The position numbers and the translations under genes were made by a program. From Geodermatophilus aquaeductus (GTDB taxonomy: Bacteria > Actinomycetota > Actinomycetes > Mycobacteriales > Geodermatophilaceae), in contig NZ_FXTJ01000012.1 of assembly GCF_900182545.1 (NCBI RefSeq), positions 62,001 through 126,000 on the forward strand: DNA of 64,000 nucleotides, read 5' to 3'. Below, one piece after another: positions 8,611 through 16,930 of the stretch. Numbering within the stretch: position 1 is the first letter of the stretch; the number at the start of each line of letters is the position of its first letter. The notes below the pieces were generated by a model that did no database searches, was not told the origin of the DNA, and worked only from the letters and a program-made list of their open reading frames with translations.

Positions 8611-10395
8611 TCAGGACGCGGCGGTCGCCTCCGGCACCGGCGCCGACCGGGTCAGCTTCCGCCAGATCCAGCTCTGCGGCACCCGCTGGCCGGTGACCAG
8701 GTAGTCGGCGACGCCGTCGATGAACATCGTCGCCTCGACCTCCCGGTGCACCGCCGCCCGGCCGGCGAACAACAGCTCGTCGCCGGGCTCGAGAACCAGG
8801 TCGCCGTCGGGCGCCATCAGCGCCTCCCCGTCGCGCAGCGCCACCAGCGGGACGGCCAGCAGCGCCCGGTCGCGGTCGGCGGGGTCGCGCAGCAGGTCGC
8901 AGAGCCGGAAACCCCCGGCGGCCAGCCGCGGGTACAGCGCCGGAGCGTCCTCGGCGGTCAGCCGCACCTTCCACAGCGCCTCGAGGTGGCTGCCGCAGGC
9001 GTCCAGCAGCCGCTCGACGACGCAGGCCGACCACTCGTCGGACTGGTGCGGCAGCTCGCGCAGGAACCGCCACAGCAGCGGCGTGCTCAGCCGGGCGTAG
9101 GCGTCGTGGGCGACCACCTCGGTGGGCACCAGGAGCGCGTCGACCTCCATCGCGGCGAACAGGGCGGCGTCGGCGGGCTGGTTCTGGCGGGCGGCGACGA
9201 ACAGGCCGGGGTTGATCCGCCGCGCCTCGGCCACCAGCGAGAGGTTGGTCGTGTCGTTGTCGGTGCCGGCGACCAGGCCCACCGCGGTGGTCAGGTCGGC
9301 CCGGCGGATGACGTCGGGATCCGCGGCGTCCCCGACGACGGTCGGCTCCTCCTCCGGCGAGGGGTCGACGGTGGTCACCTCCAGGCCCTCGGCCCGCAGG
9401 TCGGTGGCGAAGTGCCGGCCGAAGCGGCCGTAGCCGCACACCACCCAGCGGCCCGGCGCGGGAGCGGTGCCGCGCGGGGTGATCTCCGCTCCCGGGCCGC
9501 TCTCCAGCCAGGTCATCAGCTGGTAGGACGCCGGGGTCCGCAGCGCCAGCCGCAGGTGGTCGCCGAACCGGTCGAAGGGGTTGATGATCGTCGGCGAGCC
9601 GAAGCCGGACATCCGCTCGGCCACCGTCGCCGACGTCGTGCGGGAGACCACCGGCAGCTCCGGGCGCAGCAGCGCGGCGGCCATCGTCACCGCGAGGTTG
9701 GCCTCGTCGTCGCCGGTGACGGCCAGCACGCCCTCGCACCACGGGTGCCCGAGCCCGGCCACGCCCAGCACGTGCGGGTCGCGCGCGTCGCCGACGATGC
9801 CGGGGACGTCGGCCCGGAGGTTGGCGATCTCGAGGGCGTCGATCCGGACGTCGGAGATGTCGACGACGGTGAACCGGCGGCCCAGGGCGTCGAGGGAGGC
9901 GCCGAGCGTCTCGCCGGCCTGCCCGTACCCGGAGATGAGCAGGAACGGCTCGCGCAGCCGGGTGACCTTGCGCGACACGTGTCGCAGCGCCAGCGCCTGC
10001 CGGAACGCGCGGTCCTGCAGCAGCGCCAGGAGCGAGCCGATGGCGTAGGCCCATCCGACGACGGTCAGGTAGATGGTCGCGGTCACCCACATCCGCTGGC
10101 CGTAGCTGAAGGAGTAGGGGATCTCGCCGAAGCCGATCGTCGTCGCCGTGTAGCTCATGACGTAGAACGCGTCGAAGAGGCTCAGCCGGACCGGCCGCCC
10201 CTCGGGGTCGATGCCTGGGATGAGGGACAGGCCCAGCACGCTGACGAAGAAGATGACGATCAGCGTGATCAGCGGCACGCGCATCCGGCGGAGGACGGTG
10301 AACACCGTCGCCGACCCCTCCGCGCGCGGAACCACCGGCCGGCGGCGGGCGCGGCGGCCGCGGGTGGTCACCGGGGGCGGCGGCGCGGTCTCCAT
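8611..10395 (-). CDS. Two-TM potassium channel with two RCK (TrkA-N) domains
   Basis: A 594-residue channel. Two membrane segments (about 38-60 and 100-125) flank a pore loop with TTIGFGE at 85-91, a variant of the usual TVGYGD selectivity filter. After the pore come two Rossmann RCK domains, with GYGQAG at 156-161 and GYGRFG near 330, and a TrkA-C-like region before the C-terminus. It should form a tetrameric ligand-gated K+ channel controlled by nucleotides or ions at the RCK ring. It lies between a DUF6394-like gene (28 bp upstream) and ltrA (24 bp downstream) in one minus-strand operon. Ion specificity of the altered filter is inferred. Confidence 0.9.
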   Translation of the reverse strand: METAPPPPVTTRGRRARRRPVVPRAEGSATVFTVLRRMRVPLITLIVIFFVSVLGLSLIPGIDPEGRPVRLSLFDAFYVMSYTATTIGFGEIPYSFSYGQRMWVTATIYLTVVGWAYAIGSLLALLQDRAFRQALALRHVSRKVTRLREPFLLISGYGQAGETLGASLDALGRRFTVVDISDVRIDALEIANLRADVPGIVGDARDPHVLGVAGLGHPWCEGVLAVTGDDEANLAVTMAAALLRPELPVVSRTTSATVAERMSGFGSPTIINPFDRFGDHLRLALRTPASYQLMTWLESGPGAEITPRGTAPAPGRWVVCGYGRFGRHFATDLRAEGLEVTTVDPSPEEEPTVVGDAADPDVIRRADLTTAVGLVAGTDNDTTNLSLVAEARRINPGLFVAARQNQPADAALFAAMEVDALLVPTEVVAHDAYARLSTPLLWRFLRELPHQSDEWSACVVERLLDACGSHLEALWKVRLTAEDAPALYPRLAAGGFRLCDLLRDPADRDRALLAVPLVALRDGEALMAPDGDLVLEPGDELLFAGRAAVHREVEATMFIDGVADYLVTGQRVPQSWIWRKLTRSAPVPEATAAS

Positions 10396-10423
10396 GGCAG
10401 CTCTCGGTGTCTCTCGGTGGCGG

Positions 10424-10810
10424 TCAGTGCCGTTGGAAGGACACGGTCTCGACGACGAGCAGCACCACCGAGACCACGTTGGCCAGCAGCGCGCCGCCCG
10501 ACAGCGACACCATGCTCGACGTCGCGTTCGCGGTCAGCCCGTCGCTGGAGATGTGCACCGCCCAGGCCCAGGTCAACGTGGCCGCGACCAGCTGCAGGTC
10601 GGCCACCAGGCTGGTGGCGAGATGGACCGCGCCGATCTGGGTGCGGTCGCCGAACTTGAGCACCGTGGCGATCAGGCTGACCACCAGCGCGGCGAACAGC
10701 TCGTAGACGTTGTGCACCGCCGGGTCGTCGATGTCGCCGAGGAAGAAGCCGAAGTTCAGCGTGGCGGCGAGCAGCACGAAGAAGCCGAAGACGACCTTCT
10801 CCAGGTTCAC
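10424..10810 (-). CDS. DUF6394-like small membrane protein
   Basis: A 128-residue protein with four hydrophobic segments and an N-terminus reading MNLEKVVFGFFVLLAATLNFG, which I recall from the DUF6394 family found beside two-RCK potassium channels. Function unknown. It is the first gene of the channel operon, 28 bp before the channel start. A role as accessory subunit or membrane partner of the channel is suggested by position only. The family name is from memory and should be treated as probable. Confidence 0.7.
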   Translation of the reverse strand: MNLEKVVFGFFVLLAATLNFGFFLGDIDDPAVHNVYELFAALVVSLIATVLKFGDRTQIGAVHLATSLVADLQLVAATLTWAWAVHISSDGLTANATSSMVSLSGGALLANVVSVVLLVVETVSFQRH

Positions 10811-10977
10811 GCTGCGACCACCCCCATCCGACGCGGGTGCCGACGCTAACGGGACCGGGGGGCGCGCACCTCCCGAACGCGCGCGGGCCGCTCACCGACG
10901 TCCTCGTGCCGACGGTGCGTACCGGACCGGACGGCGGGTAGCCCCGGGCCGTCCCGTCCTGCTCCCGAGGAGATCCC

Positions 10978-11286
10978 GTGGCCGACATCGTTCCCGCACA
11001 GGACGTGCTCGCACACCTGGGCGAGGTCGACTACCCCGCCGACAAGGACGCGCTGCTGGCCGCCGCGCAGCGGCACGGCGCGCCCGAGGAGGTGCTGCGC
11101 GCCCTCCGGACGGTGCCGCCGGGCATCGACTACGCGCACGCCGACGAGGTCGTCCGCTCGCTGCGGCCGTCCTCCGTGCCCCGCGCCGACGCGCCCGCCC
11201 ACGAGGCCGAGCGCACCCGCGCCGACGCCCGGGCCGCGTTCACCGGGCACCCGGACGACTCCGGGGACGGTGTCGTACCGGGCTGA
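10978..11286 (+). CDS. DUF2795 family protein
   Basis: A 102-residue soluble protein. The core VLAHLGEVDYPADKDALLAAAQRHGAPEEVLRALRTVP matches the DUF2795 pattern of two short helices around a DYPADK motif, a domain common in actinobacteria with no assigned role. The GTG start has a GAGGAGATCCC ribosome site directly upstream. A charged, low-complexity tail follows residue 65. It precedes the ligase gene by 12 bp, so co-transcription is likely. Confidence 0.75.
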   Translation: MADIVPAQDVLAHLGEVDYPADKDALLAAAQRHGAPEEVLRALRTVPPGIDYAHADEVVRSLRPSSVPRADAPAHEAERTRADARAAFTGHPDDSGDGVVPG

Positions 11287-11298
11287 CAGCATGGCGGG

Positions 11299-12831
11299 GT
11301 GCTGCTCGCCGACGTCGTCGCCGCGTCCGCCGCCGTGGCGGCCACCCGCTCGCGCACCGCGAAGGCGCAGGCCATCGCCGCGGCGCTGGGGGCCGCGGAG
11401 GCCGGCGAGGTCGGGCCGGTGGCCGCGTGGCTGGCCGGCGAGCTGCCGCAGGGCCGGGTCGGGGTCGGCTGGCGCACCCTGGCGAGGTCGGCGCCGGCGG
11501 CCGCCGATGCGCCGTCCCTGACCGTGGCCGCGGTCGACGCGGCGTTCACGGCGCTGGCCGGCACCGCCGGCAGCGGCTCGGCCGCCCGCCGCGAGGCGCT
11601 GCTGGCGGAGCTGCTCACGGCCGCCACCGCCGACGAGCAGCGCTTCCTCGTCCGGCTGGTCGGCGGGGAGCTGCGGCAGGGCGCCCTGGAGGGCGTCGTC
11701 CTCGACGCGGTCGCCGCCGCGTCCGGCGTCCCGGCGCCGGAGGTGCGCCGCGCCATGATGCTCGCCGGCCGGCTGGACGAGACCGCCGCGCTCGCCCTCG
11801 GCGGCGGGCAGGAGGCGCTGTCGGCGGTGGGGCTGCGGGTGGGCCGGCCGGTGCGGCCGATGCTGGCCAGCCCCGGCTCCTCGCTGGACGCCGCGCTGGC
11901 CGACCTCGGCCCGGAGGTCACCGTGGAGCACAAGCTCGACGGCGCCCGGATCCAGGTGCACCGCGACGGCGACGACGTCCGGGTGTGGACCCGCACGCTG
12001 CGCGAGGTGACCGGCGGCGTGCCCGAGCTGGTCGAGCGGGTGCGCGCGCTGCCCTGCCGCACCGCCGTCCTCGACGGGGAGACCCTGGCGCTGGACGACG
12101 ACGGCCGCCCGCGCGCCTTCCAGGACACGATGAGCCGCTTCGGCAGCGACGGCGCCGATGCCGGCGTGCTGCTGAGCCCCTTCCTCTTCGACGTGCTGCA
12201 CCTCGACGGCCGCGACCTGCTCGACGAGCCGCTCGCCGTCCGCCTCGACGCGCTGGCCGGGCTGCTCGCCGGCGACGAGCACGCCCCGCTGCGGATGCCC
12301 GGCGTCCGCCGGCCGACGCCGGAGCAGGCCGCCGCCGTGCTCGACGAGGCGCTGGGTGCCGGCCACGAGGGCGTGGTGGTCAAGGCGCTCGACGCCCCGT
12401 ACGCCGCCGGCCGCCGCGGCCGCGCCTGGCAGAAGGTCAAGCCGGTGCACACCCTCGACCTCGTCGTCCTCGGCGCGGAGTGGGGGTACGGCCGGCGCAC
12501 CGGCACGCTGTCCAACATCCACCTCGGCGCCCGTGACCCCGATGGCGGCGAGCCGGTGATGGTCGGCAAGACGTTCAAGGGCATGACCGACGAGCTGCTG
12601 GCGTGGCAGACCCGCACCTTCCCCGCGCACGCCCGCGCCGAGCACCCGTGGGGCCTGGAGCTGGAGCCCGAGCTCGTCGTCGAGATCGCCCTCGACGGCG
12701 CCCAGCGCAGCACCCGCTACCCCGGCGGCGTCGCGCTGCGCTTCGCCCGCGTGCTGCGGTACCGGCCGGACAAGACCGCCGGCCAGGCCGACGACGTCGA
12801 GGCGGTGCGCGCCCTGCTCGCCGGGGGCTGA
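11299..12831 (+). CDS. ligB: ATP-dependent DNA ligase, LigB type
   Basis: A 510-residue enzyme, close in length to mycobacterial LigB. The N-terminal 200 residues are the helical DNA-binding domain. The nucleotidyltransferase motif I reads EHKLDGARIQVH, with Lys212 the predicted AMP-accepting residue. Later motifs are visible: LDGETLAL (III), FDVLHLDG (IIIa), GHEGVVVKAL (IV) and WQKVKPVHTLDLVV (V), followed by an OB-fold ending in RFARVLRYRPDK. It seals nicks with ATP and acts beside the essential NAD-dependent ligase. GTG start, 12 bp after the DUF2795 gene. All catalytic motifs are intact. Confidence 0.92.
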   Translation: MLLADVVAASAAVAATRSRTAKAQAIAAALGAAEAGEVGPVAAWLAGELPQGRVGVGWRTLARSAPAAADAPSLTVAAVDAAFTALAGTAGSGSAARREALLAELLTAATADEQRFLVRLVGGELRQGALEGVVLDAVAAASGVPAPEVRRAMMLAGRLDETAALALGGGQEALSAVGLRVGRPVRPMLASPGSSLDAALADLGPEVTVEHKLDGARIQVHRDGDDVRVWTRTLREVTGGVPELVERVRALPCRTAVLDGETLALDDDGRPRAFQDTMSRFGSDGADAGVLLSPFLFDVLHLDGRDLLDEPLAVRLDALAGLLAGDEHAPLRMPGVRRPTPEQAAAVLDEALGAGHEGVVVKALDAPYAAGRRGRAWQKVKPVHTLDLVVLGAEWGYGRRTGTLSNIHLGARDPDGGEPVMVGKTFKGMTDELLAWQTRTFPAHARAEHPWGLELEPELVVEIALDGAQRSTRYPGGVALRFARVLRYRPDKTAGQADDVEAVRALLAGG

Positions 12832-12886
12832 CCGGCGGCAAGCGGGACCGAAGCGGCCCGCAAGCGCCCGCCCCGAGGGTCGCCGC

Positions 12887-14020
12887 GTGACCGCGATCCG
12901 CCGCCTCCCCGTCCTGCTCGCCGCGCTGCTCCCGGCCGCCCTCGCGCTGGCCGGCTGCAGCCCCTCGCCCGGCGAGACCGCCGCCGCGGCCGCGCCCGGG
13001 CCGATCGACGAGGTCCTCGGCACCGTCGACCTCACCGCCGTGGCCGGGGAGCCCCCCGCCGAGGAGCACCGGGTCGCCGTCCTCGACGTCGCGGCGCTCG
13101 ACGACGGCCGCGCGTTCGTGCTGCTCGCCGGCCAGGACACCCGGCTGGTCGAGGTGCTGCCCGGCGAGGACGCCCCGGTGGCCGGGGACGTCGTCGCGCT
13201 GCCTGCCCTCGGGCGCCGCGCGTCGGTGCACGCCGTGGCCGACGGCGTGCTCGTCGTCGGTAGCGACGACCGCGGGCCGCTTCTGCTGACCGTCCGGGAC
13301 GGCGAGGTCACCGAGCAGCGTCTCGAGCACGGCGGCAGCGTCGGCTCCTCGGTGCTGTCCCCCGACGGCTCGACGCTGTGGATCGGCCTGCACGCCCACG
13401 AGGCCGCCGACGACGTCCGGCTGCTCGCGGTCGACGTCGCCACCGGTCGGGTGACCCGCGGCGTCGCCCTCGGTCCGGAGTTCAGTGCCGACGCGTGGCC
13501 GCGCGAGCTGCTGCCGCGTCCCGACGGCGGCGTGGTGGCCGTGGTCTGGGACCCGTCCCAGGACGCCGCGCCCGACCTGGTGGCCGAGTTCGACGCGCGA
13601 CTGCAGCCGGCCGCCGAGCCGTGGGGTGTGCACCCGGTGATCGAGGAGGACGTCCGGCGCTCGGCGTCCGTGGGCGTGCTGCCCGACGGCGCGGTCGTGG
13701 TCGTCTCGGAGTACCGGGACGGCTCGCGGGTCTCGGTCGTCCGCGACGGGGAGCTCGACACCAAGGCCGGCGTGGAGCTCATCGGCGACGTCCCGGTCGT
13801 CTCCGCCGGCCCCGTGCCCGGGTCGGTCACCCTGCTGCACGCCGGCGGGCGCAGCGCCGTCGTCTCCCTCGACCCGATGACCGGGGACCTCCGCGAGGAG
13901 GTGCCGCTGTGCAGGGAGCTCGCCGTGTTCGCCGACCTCGGACTGTCCGCCGACGGCACCCGCGGGGCTGCGGCCGGCACCTGCGGCGACTCCGACGTGG
14001 TCGCCGTCCTCGTCGGGTGA
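12887..14020 (+). CDS. Secreted lipoprotein with beta-propeller-like repeats
   Basis: A 377-residue protein with a lipoprotein signal peptide: positively charged start, hydrophobic stretch, and lipobox LAGC with Cys24 as lipidation site. The rest is rich in short beta-strand repeats with Asp-Gly turns (VLDVAALDDGRAFVLL, LSPDGSTLWIGL, VLPDGAVVVVSE), as in beta-propeller domains. No enzymatic motif is seen. It would be anchored on the outer face of the membrane. GTG start with GAGGG seven bases upstream. Role unknown; a propeller scaffold or binding protein is an inference. Confidence 0.75.
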   Translation: MTAIRRLPVLLAALLPAALALAGCSPSPGETAAAAAPGPIDEVLGTVDLTAVAGEPPAEEHRVAVLDVAALDDGRAFVLLAGQDTRLVEVLPGEDAPVAGDVVALPALGRRASVHAVADGVLVVGSDDRGPLLLTVRDGEVTEQRLEHGGSVGSSVLSPDGSTLWIGLHAHEAADDVRLLAVDVATGRVTRGVALGPEFSADAWPRELLPRPDGGVVAVVWDPSQDAAPDLVAEFDARLQPAAEPWGVHPVIEEDVRRSASVGVLPDGAVVVVSEYRDGSRVSVVRDGELDTKAGVELIGDVPVVSAGPVPGSVTLLHAGGRSAVVSLDPMTGDLREEVPLCRELAVFADLGLSADGTRGAAAGTCGDSDVVAVLVG

Positions 14021-14069
14021 CGTCGCGGGCGGGTGGTTCACTGCACGCGGTCGGACGGAGGGCGGGACG

Positions 14070-14957
14070 GTGGCGGGGACGGTCGGCGGGGTTCCGGTGC
14101 CGGGTGGGCTGATCGACCTGCTCGACGTCGAGGAGGCGGGGCCCGACCTGTTCCGCGGCCGCCCGCGCGGGGTCCCGGCCGACCGGGCGTTCGGCGGCGC
14201 GGTGGTGGCCCAGTCGCTGCTGGCGGCCACCGCGACCGTCCCCGCCGACCGGGCGGTGCACTCGCTGCACGCCTACTTCGTCCGTGCCGGCGACCCGGCC
14301 GCGCCGACCGACCTGCAGGTCACCCGGGTGCGCGACGGCGGCAGCTACGCCACCCGCGGGGTGACCGCCGTCCAGCACGGGCGGACCACCCTGACGCTGA
14401 CGGCGTCCTTCGCCCGGCCCGAGGACGGCCCCGGGCACCAGGTGCCCGTGCTCGACGCGCCCCCGCCGGAGACGCTGCCGGCGCCGGAGGAGTCACTGGC
14501 CGGCGCCCCGGCAGCGGTCCTGGAGTGGCTGTCGTGGCTGGACCGCCGGCACCCGTTCCACTTCCGCTTCGACGGCGCGCTGCCGCGCGTGGCGGCCGGC
14601 CGGGGCGAGGCGGCGCCGCCGCGGCAGCGGTTCTGGTTCCGCTCCCGGGAGACGCTGCCCGACGACCCGAGGCTGCACGCCTGCGCGCTGGCCTACGCCA
14701 CCGACATGCTGCTGCTGTCGGTCGCCGTCGCGCCGCACGGCACGGTGATCGGGGCGCCGGGCCTGGCCACCGCCAGCCTCGACCACGCCGTCTGGTTCCA
14801 CGGGCCGGCCCGCGCCGACACCTGGCTCTGCTACGAGCAGGAGAGCGCCGTCTCCGCCGGCGGCCGCGCGATCTGCTCCGGCCGCGTCTTCGGCCGCGAC
14901 GGCCGGCTGGTGCTCACCGTCGTCCAGGAGGGCATGCTCCGCCGCCGTCCCGTGTGA
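14070..14957 (+). CDS. tesB: Acyl-CoA thioesterase II (TesB, double hotdog)
   Basis: A 295-residue protein of TesB size. The first hotdog shows FGGAVVAQSLLAA and VHSLHAYFVRAGDP; the second shows ASLDHAVWFHGPA and ends with LVLTVVQEGM, supplying the Asp and Gln positions of the TesB active site. It hydrolyses acyl-CoAs to free acids. The GTG at 14070 sits after a GGAGGGCGGGA stretch. It ends convergently with the monooxygenase gene, with a GC-rich hairpin between. A second, distinct TesB-like gene lies at 52441-53250. Confidence 0.88.
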   Translation: MAGTVGGVPVPGGLIDLLDVEEAGPDLFRGRPRGVPADRAFGGAVVAQSLLAATATVPADRAVHSLHAYFVRAGDPAAPTDLQVTRVRDGGSYATRGVTAVQHGRTTLTLTASFARPEDGPGHQVPVLDAPPPETLPAPEESLAGAPAAVLEWLSWLDRRHPFHFRFDGALPRVAAGRGEAAPPRQRFWFRSRETLPDDPRLHACALAYATDMLLLSVAVAPHGTVIGAPGLATASLDHAVWFHGPARADTWLCYEQESAVSAGGRAICSGRVFGRDGRLVLTVVQEGMLRRRPV

Positions 14958-14960
14958 CGG

Positions 14961-14996
14961 CCCGGCGCCGGGGGTCGACCGCACCCCGGCGCCGGG
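14961..14996. terminator. Bidirectional hairpin between convergent genes
   Basis: A CCCGGCGCCGGGG / CCCCGGCGCCGGG inverted repeat (outer limits 14961-14996, short loop) fills the 43-bp gap between the thioesterase stop (14957) and the monooxygenase stop (15001). It can terminate both strands. Confidence 0.65.
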
Positions 14997-15000
14997 AGCC

Positions 15001-16827
15001 TCACCGCCGGTGGTGCACCTCGGCCAGGCCGTACACCGGGGTCTCCAGGCCCGCGTGGCGGGCGGCCAGCTGCAGCGCCAGGTAGAGCGAGTAGTGGCGC
15101 GACTGGTGGAGGTTGCCGCCGTGGAACCACAGCGCCTCCTGGCGGGTGGGCTTCCACATGTTGCGCTGCTCGCCCTCCCAGGGACCGGGGTCCTTGGTGG
15201 TGTCCGAGCCCAGGCCCCAGACCTTGCCCACCCGGTCGGCGACCTCGGGGCTGATCAGGTCGGCCGCCCAGCCGTTCATCGAGCCGTAGCCGGTGGCGTA
15301 GACGACGAGGTCGGCCGGGAGCTCGGTGCCGTCCTCGAGGACGACAGTGTCCTCGGTGAGCCGCGCGACCTGCCCGTGCACCAGGCGCACGTCGCCGTTC
15401 GCCACGAGGTCGGCCGCTCCGACGTCGATGTAGTAGCCCGAGCCGCGGCGCAGGTACTTCATGAACAGCCCCGAGCCGTCGTCGCCCCAGTCCAGCCGGA
15501 ACCCGGCCCTCTCCAGCCGGTCGTAGAAGTCCGCGTCGCGCTCGCGCATCTGCTCGTAGAGCGGGATCTGGAACTCGTGCATCACGCGGTAGGGGATGGA
15601 GGCGAAGACCAGGTCGGCCTTCTCCGTGGTCATGCCGCCGGCCACCGCCTCCTCGCTGTAGAGCGAGCCGAGCCCGATCTCCATGAGGCTGTCGCTGCGC
15701 ACGATGTGGGTGGAGGAGCGCTGCACCATCGTCACGTCGGCGCCGTGCTCCCAGAGCGCGCCGCAGATGTCGAAGGCGGAGTTGTTGCTGCCGACGACGA
15801 CCACCCGCCTGCCCGCGTAGCCGTCCGGGCCGGGGTGGGCCGAGGAGTGGTGCTGCTCGCCGCGGAACACGTCCTGCCCGGGCAGCACCGGCACGTTCGG
15901 CTTGCCGCTCATCCCGGTGGCCAGCACCAGGTGCCGCGGCCGCAGGGTGAGCTCCTCGCCGTCGCGGACCAGGTCGACCGTCCACTCCCCGGCCGCCGGG
16001 TCGTACTGCGCGTGCCGCACCTCGGTGCCGCCCCAGTACGGGATCTCCATGACCCGCACGTAGGACTCGAGCCAGTCGGCGATCTTGTCCTTGGGCGCGA
16101 ACACCGGCCAGTTGTCCGGGAACGGCAGGTAGGGCAGGTGGTCGTACCAGACCGGGTCGTGCAGGCACAGCGACTTGTAGCGGCTGCGCCACTGGTCGCC
16201 GGGTCGCTCGCGCCGGTCGACCACGAGCGCGGGCACCTGCAGCTGGCGCAGTCGCGCGCCCAGCGCGATGCCGCCCTGTCCCCCGCCGACGACGAGGACG
16301 AACGGCTGCTCGGTCCGGCCGAGCTCGGCCAGCTCGCGCTCGCGGCGCTCCGACCAGGTCAGCCGCTCCCTCTGCACGCCGTGCTCGGCGCCCTTCGGCC
16401 GGGCCGGCCCGCGCGGCTCCTCGCGCCCGGTCAGCTCGTACAGCGTGGTGAGCAGCGTCCACGCCCGCGGCTCGCCGTCCTCCTCGACCAGCCGCACCAT
16501 CCCGCGGCCGCGGCCGACCGCGGTGGCGAAGGTGAACCAGGCGGTGGTGACGCCGTCGGCCTCGTCGGGCGGCTCGCTGACGGCGAAGCCCGAGGGGTCG
16601 GTGCGGTCGAGGGTGGCGGTGAGCAGGTCGGCGACGCCGTCGCGGTCCTCGACGGTGGTGATGTTCCAGCTGAACGCGACCAGGTCGCGCCAGAAGCTGG
16701 TGCGGGCGAACAGGCCGGCGGCGCGGTCGACGTCGCGGGCGCGCAGCGCGTCCTCGAACGCGCCGAACCACTCCTGCGCACGTCGGTCCGCGGCGGTCGC
16801 CGGCGACGCGTCGAGGGTCGAGGTCAT
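15001..16827 (-). CDS. Flavin-containing monooxygenase with N-terminal NTF2-like domain
   Basis: A 608-residue FAD/NAD(P)H oxidoreductase. Residues 15-135 resemble a SnoaL/NTF2-like domain. The FAD Rossmann motif GGGQGG is at 181-186, then GDQWRSRYKSLCLHDP. A YUCCA/FMO-like segment FRGEQHHSSAHPG precedes the NADPH Rossmann motif VVVVGSNNSAFDI, and LVLATGMSG and VVYATGYGS are the conserved ATG motifs. It should hydroxylate or Baeyer-Villiger-oxidise a small substrate. The ATG at 16827 is chosen because upstream in-frame sequence is the divergent regulator's. It faces a GAF-domain activator gene across a 103-bp region containing an inverted repeat, the usual layout of an inducible oxidation locus. 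Confidence 0.88.
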   Translation of the reverse strand: MTSTLDASPATAADRRAQEWFGAFEDALRARDVDRAAGLFARTSFWRDLVAFSWNITTVEDRDGVADLLTATLDRTDPSGFAVSEPPDEADGVTTAWFTFATAVGRGRGMVRLVEEDGEPRAWTLLTTLYELTGREEPRGPARPKGAEHGVQRERLTWSERRERELAELGRTEQPFVLVVGGGQGGIALGARLRQLQVPALVVDRRERPGDQWRSRYKSLCLHDPVWYDHLPYLPFPDNWPVFAPKDKIADWLESYVRVMEIPYWGGTEVRHAQYDPAAGEWTVDLVRDGEELTLRPRHLVLATGMSGKPNVPVLPGQDVFRGEQHHSSAHPGPDGYAGRRVVVVGSNNSAFDICGALWEHGADVTMVQRSSTHIVRSDSLMEIGLGSLYSEEAVAGGMTTEKADLVFASIPYRVMHEFQIPLYEQMRERDADFYDRLERAGFRLDWGDDGSGLFMKYLRRGSGYYIDVGAADLVANGDVRLVHGQVARLTEDTVVLEDGTELPADLVVYATGYGSMNGWAADLISPEVADRVGKVWGLGSDTTKDPGPWEGEQRNMWKPTRQEALWFHGGNLHQSRHYSLYLALQLAARHAGLETPVYGLAEVHHRR

Positions 16828-16858
16828 GCGGTTCCTCCCTGACGGGGCACTCGTCTGG

Positions 16859-16874
16859 TGTGATGTGCAGCACA
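16859..16874. promoter_or_regulatory. Operator-like inverted repeat between monooxygenase and GAF regulator
   Basis: The 16-bp sequence TGTGATGTGCAGCACA has symmetric arms TGTGnTG / CAnCACA. It lies 31 bp upstream of the monooxygenase ATG and 56 bp upstream of the regulator GTG, so one factor bound here could control both. Confidence 0.5.
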
Positions 16875-16930
16875 GCGCGCGCCGGAGCGGTGCGGCAGCG
16901 TTGCAGCGGATTGCACGGCGGGAGGTGCGC

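Noticed and set aside
5797-10659. A 1620-codon plus-strand open frame, and similar long frames at 734-2350, 10846-13980 and 43888-46830
   Set aside because: They lie opposite or out of frame with genes that have clear domain motifs, and their translations are Arg/Pro/Ala/Gly-rich without any family pattern. Long spurious frames are expected at this G+C content.
16826-16930. ATG at 16826 as start of the GAF regulator
   Set aside because: It overlaps the divergent monooxygenase start, and the added residues have no family similarity; GTG 16931 has a better ribosome site.
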